From NCBI RefSeq assembly GCF_964340395.1, contig NC_135564.1, positions 10,136,891 through 10,150,390 of the forward strand: a stretch of 13,500 bases of DNA. Direction: 5' to 3'. Shown here in pieces: positions 9,301 to 13,500 of this stretch. The notes under the pieces are model-generated. The model did not search any database, was not told where the DNA came from, and worked only from the letters and a program-made list of their open reading frames with translations. The translations under genes and the position numbers were made by a program. Positions within the stretch are counted from its first letter, which is position 1. Every line of letters starts with the position of its first letter. Source of the DNA: Glandiceps talaboti. Its lineage: Eukaryota > Hemichordata > Enteropneusta > Spengelidae.

Positions 9301-12300
9301 GTCAAAAGGCGGCTACAACATACAAATTGTCCAGAATAAATGTCAACCATTCTGATAAAATACGGAAGAGAATACAAGCTGGCCGTTCCAATTGAAGGTG
9401 TTTCCTTAAATGATAATCTCACAAACGTTGGCCCTCGGTCAGTTAAGCTTATGAGTAAGTGTAATTCCTTTTTTTCCTTTCTTCGAAATATTATGTGTGT
9501 TGCTGACTCAGCAAAGACAGAATGTGATTCAGGACCTTGTCTGAATAGCGGTAGTTGCAGTGATCGAATTGGCGGTTTTATATGTACATGTGTGAATGGA
9601 TATTCAGGACTCTTGTGTCAAATACACCCTACAACTACACAACCTACAACAACAACCATTACTACTACGCAACCTACAACAACACAAACTACTACACAAC
9701 CTACGACAACAACTATTACTACTACGCAACCTACAACAACACAAACAACTACACAACCTACAACAACACAAACTACTACACAACCTACAACAACACAAAC
9801 TACTACACAACCTACAACAATACAAACTACTACACAACCTACAACAACACAAACTACTACACAACCTACAACAACAACCATTACTACTACGCAACCTACA
9901 ACAACAACCATTACTACTACGCAACCTACAACAACACAAACTACGACACAATCAACAACACCAACCATTGCTACTACGCAACCTACAACAACGCAAACTA
10001 CTACACAACCTACAACACAAACTACCACACAACCAACAACACAAACTACTACACAAACAACACCAACCTTTACTACTACGCAACCAACAACACAAACTAC
10101 CACACAACCAACAACAACGCAAACTACTACACAACCTACAACACAAACTACTACACAACCAACAACACAAACTACTACGCAACCAACAACAACACAAACA
10201 AGTACACAACCAACAACAACGCAAACTACTACACAACCTACAACAACACAAACTACTACACAACCAACAACACAAACTACCACACAACCAACAACAACGC
10301 AAACTACTACACATCCACCAACAACGACGACGAAAATAACTTCTACACAACCAACAACAGAAACAACTACACATCCGTCAACCATGACGATAAGACCTAC
10401 TACACAACCAACAACAACAACAACAACAACAACACAAACTACAACAACAACGCCACCACCATCAACTAGAAAGACAACAATCAGAGCACTTACAACCGCT
10501 GAACCAACATCCGTAACACATTCAATGACACAACCATCCACTGAAGGTCTGACAGCACAAGCAAGTGAAACCATGACAACAATGCCAATGTCAAGTTCAA
10601 GTGCACAGAATCAAACAACAATACAAAATACGTCATCAACTGCAAATCCTGACTACTCTTCTGGGAACTCAACAGGAAATGTTTCTACACTATTAAACGT
10701 TTCAACAACTGTAAATCCACATGCAACAGGTAGGGGTCTAGCTTGTATCACCATTTCGGCTTTGTTCGACAACGTTCGGAATCGTAGTCCAACGTCTCGT
10801 AAACGACATCCATTTCAATACATTGGTATTTTACATCAACTCCATTTATGTCCCAAGGGGCAAAACAGCTATGAATATACACCATTTACATACAAAAAGA
10901 AGAATCAAAACTTTACATACTTGCTGAATACTAAGTTCAAAAATACCAAGGCCAAAGGCTGCCTCGTGACATAATATTATTTTCCCTGTCTGTGCTATTA
11001 TGGTCTTTCCTGAGTTAACACTATGACTTATTATATTTGCAGAAGAGAATTGTAACGAGATAAGTGATTACCAACGCTTTGAGAACTGTTGGTCGGTTGA
11101 TCTTAAAGTTCTCTATACACAGGTAAAGTATATAAAATATTGCCTTCATACTATACGACATTTTGAATAATCGAAGCTTTCAAAGGTGTATGTGTTAGCA
11201 CGCCCTCAAATATTTTTTTTAGTTGCTGCCATCACTCATGACTCGATGCCCAATTGCGTGCCTTGTTGTTTTTGCACGTTTTAAAGACAACGCCCTTACC
11301 TCAAATGTCGATTCTGTGATGTTCCGACATCATCCAAATGACACAGGCTTACTTTTTTTGTTTCTGAAGCTGAACAAAGTCTTTATATCGAAGCACCTTT
11401 TCAAATAATTCAAAGTAAATTTCAGTTTCGAAGTCAGCCATGTTGGAAAAATAGTTCACGTGGTATAAGAACTGTATGGCCGGTTTGAAGTGTTGATAAT
11501 GACTGCTTGCAAAATCATTTGAGTGGTGTGTTATATTCCTTCTATGGTTTGTCTTTGTTATATGTTTAATATCCCTCACAGTATCTGACAGGAGATCAAA
11601 GCTCGCTGTCAAAATTTGATACACTATCGACGTTAAAAGACCTCACTCGCACGACGTTGCCGTATCCAAAAGATGTGGAAAGAGCCAGAGACTTGACGAC
11701 TGAGTTGTTGAAGTCGAACTACGTGAATGATGACAGTTTAACATTATCTGAGAGAAGTGTCTACATTGAGGTACAACTTATCCATCATCCAAGTTTCATT
11801 TCGGATTAACAATCACAGAGGCTCGCATTTTCAGATTACGAACGAATTTGAATATTGGCATGCTAAAGAGAGCGAGAATTCAGTAGCTAAGGTCAACAAC
11901 TGCTGTTCTTGATTTTGTATTGTAACAACGTACGAAAGAAAATAGGGGAAACAGTATATATATTTCTGTAGCTTTTCAAATCGCAAGATGGAGGTGTGGC
12001 ATGAAATTGGGAGGAAAATATTTTAACGATTTTTTTTAAAGGACATTCAAACAAAAACGCGCGATGGTCTAATTTTAGCTTTAACATTTAATACAAATTA
12101 CACTGCTATGATTTGGTACTTCAGACGAATAGATTAAACCAACTGAAACTGTGTTCTTTCTCACAGAATGTGGTAAAAACAATGAACAATTTACTTGATA
12201 TAGATATTCAGGAACAATGGCTGCTATTGGAGAAGGTAAGTACAATGGCATATTAGTGAACACATCTGATCTTCGCATATCGAATTTAAACCAAAAGCCC

Positions 12301-13500
12301 TGGTGACGTGACGGAAGTTTTGATTGTAGTACCGCTATCTAAATAAAATTATCACTTCGGTAAATTCTCACTATGGTATACTATAGTAGTATATAGCTCC
12401 TATGTATCGATACCCATAAGTATCGATCGCTGCCATCCCTGGCAGCCATGTTTGATTTCTGATTGGCTACTTGAAACGACTTGTAAACAAGATGGCGGCA
12501 TGCGTACTCCCTCACTACATAGTGTTAACACAAGTGGCTCATCTTTTTCCATAAACGAAGACTTTAGTTTTATCAGAGATAGTGGCTAAACCATGAAATA
12601 GTCTTATACTTATAGCTTTTTTTTCCTTCTCAAAGGTTATAAGTATGAATTGCTGACAACAGTAAAATGTGCATGGTTTTTACTTGAAACATCGGATGAA
12701 GAAGGGAGATAATGTCAACGCTGTCAGTTTTGCTGACACAATAATGTACACAATAATTTTTCATTACCATACACATGGATACACTGCACTTGCCATTTTC
12801 GGGTGAATAGCCGTCGAATTTACAAAGGCTCCTACATTGTAATCGTGAAACAATATCTTTGTCTTCCCCAGTTCACAGAAGATAACGGACCGTTGGACCT
12901 TCTCTTAGCAATGGACACTTTTGGATACAATGTTTTGGACTACATGGATAGTAACCACATTGCATACATTGAACATAAAGAAGAGAACCTGAGTAAGTAT
13001 ATACTCACACAAGTAGCAACAGCTGATGCGATTATTTCTGTTGGAACTGTTGCAACTATGAGCGAACAGCTTATAGCCTAAGTTACACCACCGCTCTATA
13101 ATCAGCTGTGAGCACGATATTTGACGTCATCACACATCTGCTGGATTGATAAACTGGCTTCTGTGAGAGGAAAAAAATGGTATAGAGTCTAAATGTTTAT
13201 TAAACATAACTCAAATATTAAGTAGAAAAGTGATGTGCTAAAAGTTAATGTTACATTTGCTGAACAATCATCTCACTTACCGCGTTATATAGTTCAAGTT
13301 GGCTGCACAGCGGCAATCAATGAGAACCAGCACATGACAGCGATCATGCTGTTTACTATATTCTGCGAAATATAATGTACGGACGAATTTTATAGACATT
13401 GTCTCTCTGTACAAGACATTCATTGTGATTCACTTTATTTCAGTAACTCAGTACTCAGTGTATGACCACGGTACATTTGAAGGAATTGTGTATCCTGACG
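3613..13500 (+). CDS. Adhesion-GPCR-like receptor, CTLD-CTLD-EGF-mucin-GAIN (partial, 12 exons)
   Basis: I joined 3613-3636, 4286-4313, 5278-5443, 6416-6621, 7758-7938, 8826-9034, 9512-10729, 11043-11122, 11582-11770, 12167-12235, 12872-12992 and 13444 to beyond 13500. Every junction is GT-AG and the intron phases (0,1,2,1,2,1,1,0,0,0,1) fit together, giving an open frame of about 849 codons. Domain order: signal peptide, two C-type lectin domains, one six-cysteine EGF domain, a long Thr-rich mucin-like stalk, a two-cysteine linker, and the first part of a GAIN-like domain. In known adhesion GPCRs the GAIN domain carries the GPS self-cleavage site and precedes a seven-helix domain; neither lies in this window. 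The inferred role is a cell-surface receptor that displays lectin modules on a glycosylated stalk. Alternatives are a polycystin-1-like protein (GAIN and CTLD also occur there, but no REJ or PKD repeats are seen) or a single-pass GAIN protein. The exon structure is well supported; the receptor class is inferred. Confidence 0.82.
3851..3938. repeat. (GTAT)n microsatellite
   Basis: About 22 GTAT units, interrupted once near 3895 (gtgtat), in intron 1. Confidence 0.97.
3976..4049. repeat. (GTTT)n microsatellite, degenerate then pure
   Basis: A degenerate TGTT/GTTT stretch becomes a pure GTTT run from 4015 to 4049. The pure run is preceded by ttgct, as is the GTTT run in intron 5. Confidence 0.93.
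4286..4313 (+). CDS. Coding exon 2: 28-base microexon, end of signal peptide
   Basis: This exon lies between a clear acceptor (ttattcacag) and a strong donor (gaggtaagtt). It encodes LYLANWSYG and leaves one base that combines with exon 3 to give Ala18. Joined to exon 1 it yields MKRN followed by LLLLLYLA, a typical secretory signal, with Cys19 of the first lectin domain just after the likely cleavage zone. The short length makes it easy for gene predictors to miss. Phase agreement on both sides is the main support. Confidence 0.75.
4422..4731. mobile_element. hAT-like MITE (nonautonomous DNA transposon)
   Basis: The element begins CAGGGAACAGGAC and ends with its exact inverse. The terminal inverted repeats (4422-4451 and 4702-4731) match at 26 of 30 positions. 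A CAGGG start is typical of hAT-superfamily termini. The 8 bases on either side (tagtatca and tggtaata) agree at only 5 of 8, so a target-site duplication is possible but decayed. The 310-bp interior is AT-rich with no ORF and includes a small internal hairpin (tgcccaat at 4613, attgggca at 4627). It lies in intron 2 in neutral position with respect to the exons. Superfamily assignment is inferred from the termini only. Confidence 0.68.
4895..5105. repeat. Compound trinucleotide repeat (CTC, ATC, CAA, CCG)
   Basis: Successive runs of CTC (about 4895-4920), ATC (to about 4994, interrupted), CAA (4995-5038, about 14 units), CCG/CCA (5038-5066), then ATC/AAC remnants. Located about 170 bases upstream of exon 3. 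Poly-Asp, Gly/Val and Ile/Thr frames on both strands are repeat artefacts. Confidence 0.96.
5278..5443 (+). CDS. Coding exon 3: C-type lectin domain 1, N-terminal half
   Basis: Encodes residues 18-73, entering in phase 1 (tctccag acceptor) and leaving in phase 2 (GA|gtaagt). It begins with CPSGW, the typical opening of a long-form C-type lectin domain, and has Cys19, Cys32 and Cys50 in the order expected for the extra N-terminal disulfide and the first cysteine of the core. The stretch DDAINYCRGKEAEVVRI matches the conserved second-helix region (A..C...GA.L). Cys70 is an additional cysteine. At 166 bases, loss of this exon would shift the frame. Confidence 0.88.
5444..6415 (+). other. Intron 3 (phase 2), splits lectin domain 1
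   Basis: No exon is supported inside. The last 200 bases are a compound TTG repeat. The frame is open across this repeat into exon 4, but it starts from a non-ATG codon. Confidence 0.75.
6226..6400. repeat. Compound (GTT)n/(GGT)n/(GAT)n repeat next to exon 4
   Basis: Long TTG/GTT runs (about 6249-6275, 6301-6333 and 6340-6370) surround a GGT/GAT segment (6275-6302), ending 15-40 bases before the exon 4 acceptor. The unit is the reverse complement of the CAA/ATC runs in intron 2. Confidence 0.96.
6416..6621 (+). CDS. Coding exon 4: C-type lectin domain 1, C-terminal half
   Basis: Encodes residues 73-142, from phase 2 to phase 1. It carries the core WIGL motif (80-83), a WNNW segment, EPS at 108-110 in the place of the sugar-specificity EPN/QPD motif, and Cys114, Cys121, Cys128 and Cys137, ending FVIC. 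The WND calcium-site motif is replaced by Trp123-Gln-Thr. With exon 3 the domain has eight cysteines, two more than the usual long form (Cys70 and Cys121), which could form a further bridge. The acceptor follows a long TTG repeat and a short pyrimidine run. Confidence 0.9.
6622..7757 (+). other. Intron 4 (phase 1), between the two lectin domains
   Basis: 1,136 bases without a supported exon or long repeat. It includes a small GACAC/GTGTC hairpin near 6948-6960 and a weak inverted match between 6667-6682 and 7531-7546. Confidence 0.7.
7758..7938 (+). CDS. Coding exon 5: C-type lectin domain 2, N-terminal half
   Basis: Encodes residues 142-202, from phase 1 to phase 2. It opens with CPPDW at Cys147, with Cys158 in TSSC and Cys177 in DTYC, and then ETLVSLPTEDKLNFV, which matches the conserved A.LVS..s..E..fv helix-strand region of the family. 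The phase pattern repeats that of exon 3, so this half-domain is the counterpart of exon 3 in a duplicated module. The donor is AT|gtgagt. Confidence 0.9.
8283..8340. repeat. (TTTTG)n imperfect repeat
   Basis: Imperfect TTTTG units interrupted by poly-G patches. Confidence 0.93.
8365..8416. repeat. (GTTT)n microsatellite
   Basis: Thirteen uninterrupted GTTT units in intron 5. Confidence 0.97.
8826..9034 (+). CDS. Coding exon 6: C-type lectin domain 2, C-terminal half
   Basis: Encodes residues 202-272, from phase 2 to phase 1. It has YWIGY at 210-214, Cys246, Trp256, Cys261 and Cys269 in FIC, giving the six cysteines of a normal long-form domain together with exon 5. There is no EPN or QPD (the region reads SPSSGMC) and the WND motif is changed to Trp-Lys-Thr, so calcium-dependent sugar binding at the classical site is not expected. 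It may bind protein, glycan or lipid in another way. Read-through past the donor would stop after 19 further codons. Confidence 0.9.
9035..9511 (+). other. Intron 6 (phase 1)
   Basis: Separates lectin domain 2 from the EGF-mucin exon. The acceptor tgctgactcag is pyrimidine-poor close to the AG. An open frame from an ATG at 9340 runs into exon 7 without splicing, but its first 57 codons have no domain features. Confidence 0.72.
9512..10729 (+). CDS. Coding exon 7: EGF-like domain and mucin-like Thr-rich stalk
   Basis: A single 1,218-base exon, phase 1 at both ends, encodes residues 272-678. Residues 276-307 form an EGF domain with cysteine spacing 4-5-8-1-8 and the usual GGF.C.C and GYSG..C features. 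No clear calcium-binding EGF signature precedes it. Residues about 310-590 are a Thr/Pro/Gln tandem repeat, followed to 677 by a less regular Ser/Thr-rich stretch with five N-glycosylation sequons at Asn638, 644, 657, 661 and 667. This predicts an extended, heavily O-glycosylated stalk that lifts the lectin domains away from the membrane. The frame stays open past the donor to a stop at 10972-10974. Confidence 0.9.
9628..10460 (+). repeat. Coding minisatellite for the mucin stalk (24/27/30-base units)
   Basis: About 30 tandem units of three main kinds: PTTTQTTTQ (27 bases), PTTTTITTTQ (30 bases) and PTTQTTTQ (24 bases), with degenerate units at the 3' end. The 27- and 30-base kinds dominate the first half; the 24-base kind appears from about 10010. 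All length changes are whole codons. Other frames over this block are also open (including minus 9618-10574) because the unit lacks stop codons. Confidence 0.95.
10730..11042 (+). other. Intron 7 (phase 1), with open read-through
   Basis: 313 bases from donor ACAG|gtaggg to acceptor atttgcag. The exon 7 frame stays open into it for about 80 codons to the TAA at 10972-10974. No polyadenylation signal AATAAA is seen before the acceptor. Confidence 0.75.
11043..11122 (+). CDS. Coding exon 8: short two-cysteine linker before GAIN
   Basis: Encodes residues 678-704, from phase 1 to phase 0, between a ttatatttgcag acceptor and CAG|gtaaag. It has Cys681 and Cys693 twelve residues apart and the segment RFENCWSVDLKVLY. 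It sits where many adhesion GPCRs have a hormone-receptor (HRM) domain, but the HRM cysteine pattern is absent. I do not recognise it as a named domain. The two cysteines could bridge each other to cap the GAIN domain. Confidence 0.75.
11123..11581 (+). other. Intron 8 (phase 0)
   Basis: 459 bases. No supported exon or repeat; the minus-strand open frame 11349-11624 overlaps exon 9 and looks like chance. Confidence 0.75.
11582..11770 (+). CDS. Coding exon 9: start of GAIN subdomain A
   Basis: Encodes residues 705-767, phase 0 at both ends (ccctcacag acceptor, GAG|gtacaa donor). It is predicted helical, with LSTLKDLTR and VERARDLTTELLKSN resembling the first helices of the GAIN A subdomain of adhesion GPCRs. 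On its own the assignment is weak. It rests on the next two exons, which match better, and on the symmetric phase-0 intron series typical of this part of such genes. Confidence 0.75.
11771..12166 (+). other. Intron 9 (phase 0)
   Basis: 396 bases with no supported exon, repeat or motif. Confidence 0.75.
12167..12235 (+). CDS. Coding exon 10: GAIN subdomain A, NLL...W segment
   Basis: This 69-base exon, phase 0 at both ends, encodes residues 768-790. The order V..MNNLLD....EQW..LEK matches the characteristic (S/N)NLLD....W..L motif of GAIN subdomain A, with Trp785. The donor is AAG|gtaagt. Confidence 0.82.
12236..12871 (+). other. Intron 10 (phase 0)
   Basis: 636 bases. Holds the promoter-like motif cluster described separately and a 9-bp inverted repeat (atacttata at 12606-12614, tataagtat at 12638-12646) around a pyrimidine tract. 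No exon is supported. Confidence 0.7.
12302..12502. promoter_or_regulatory. Promoter-like motif cluster in intron 10
   Basis: Within 200 bases lie a CRE-like and ETS-like string (gtgacgtgacggaag, about 12303-12317), a perfect hairpin CTGCCA-TCCC-TGGCAG (12430-12445), an inverted CCAAT box (gattggct, 12461-12468), and AAGATGGCGGC (12489-12499), which matches the YY1 core, running into gcatgcg, an NRF1-like half site. This combination is typical of TATA-less animal promoters. It could instead be a dispersed repeat, since inverted repeats such as atcgata/tatcgat lie close by. Confidence 0.3.
12872..12992 (+). CDS. Coding exon 11: GAIN subdomain A, last helices
   Basis: Encodes residues 791-830, from phase 0 to phase 1 (cttccccag acceptor, CTGA|gtaagt donor). 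LDLLLAMDTFGYNVLDYM fits the helix near the end of GAIN subdomain A (compare ..LL..ve.fa..l...), and the following acidic stretch leads into the first beta strand of subdomain B. An in-frame extension upstream exists only from a GTG in the intron, so I do not extend the exon. Confidence 0.82.
12993..13443 (+). other. Intron 11 (phase 1)
   Basis: 451 bases. No exon supported. A TGACGTCA string at 13122-13129 is the only motif noticed. Confidence 0.7.
13444..13500 (+). CDS. Coding exon 12 (5' part): start of GAIN subdomain B
   Basis: After acceptor tttatttcag, in phase 1, the frame reads ITQYSVYDHGTFEGIVYPD and continues off the window. The pattern of a strand, a short turn, then an aromatic-Pro-Asp resembles the first strands of GAIN subdomain B (..f.fP). 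The GPS and transmembrane part would be downstream. Confidence 0.7.

Noticed and set aside
9582-10574. Long open frames in other plus frames and on the minus strand over the mucin block
   Set aside because: They consist only of the tandem repeat read out of frame (Tyr/Asn-rich, His/Leu/Gln-rich, or Cys/Val-rich). The EGF domain and matching splice phases fix the real frame.
11349-11624. 91-codon minus-strand ORF
   Set aside because: Overlaps the start of GAIN exon 9 on the other strand and has no family-like features.
12803-13081. ORF in frame with exon 11 from intron 10 to intron 11
   Set aside because: It begins at GTG rather than ATG, and its extra parts lie outside the good splice sites at 12872 and 12992.
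13122-13129. TGACGTCA in intron 11
   Set aside because: Isolated CRE string with no other promoter-like context.

Overview
The window is AT-rich eukaryotic (metazoan) genomic DNA. It has canonical GT-AG introns of roughly 300 to 1,140 bases, many simple-sequence repeats inside introns, and short exons encoding extracellular modules. The domain set (C-type lectin, EGF, threonine-rich mucin stalk, GAIN) and the intron sizes suggest an invertebrate animal, for example a non-vertebrate deuterostome or a lophotrochozoan. The species cannot be decided from the sequence.

I reconstructed one plus-strand gene by joining open segments at splice sites with matching codon phase. Twelve coding exons run from an ATG at 3613 to the right edge. 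The joined frame is open throughout (2,548 coding bases, about 849 codons plus one base) and the 3' end is missing. Reading order: a signal peptide split over two tiny exons (residues 1-17), a first C-type lectin domain (19-137), a second C-type lectin domain (147-269), one EGF domain (276-307), a threonine/proline/glutamine mucin-like stalk made by a coding minisatellite (about 310-677), a short two-cysteine linker (678-704), and the start of a GAIN-type domain (about 705-849+). This is best explained as an adhesion-GPCR-like surface receptor, whose GPS cleavage site and seven-helix part would lie beyond position 13500. Neither is seen here.

Region by region: 1 to about 3590 is noncoding upstream sequence with a GT microsatellite and a possible but weak promoter (TATA-like plus CRE). 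3613 to 4313 holds the signal-peptide exons. 4314 to 5277 is an intron carrying a 310-bp hAT-like MITE and a compound trinucleotide repeat. 5278 to 9034 holds the four lectin exons. 9512 to 10729 is one large EGF-plus-mucin exon. 11043 to 13500 holds the linker and GAIN exons. Intron 10 contains a cluster of promoter-like motifs.

The most notable observations are: the CTLD-CTLD-EGF-mucin-GAIN architecture; two CTLDs with the same two-exon, phase 1-2-1 layout but eroded calcium/sugar motifs; a coding minisatellite that changes length only in whole codons; reverse-complementary triplet repeats on both sides of exon 3; the MITE; and an intron-retention frame that would give a secreted, mucin-tailed form.
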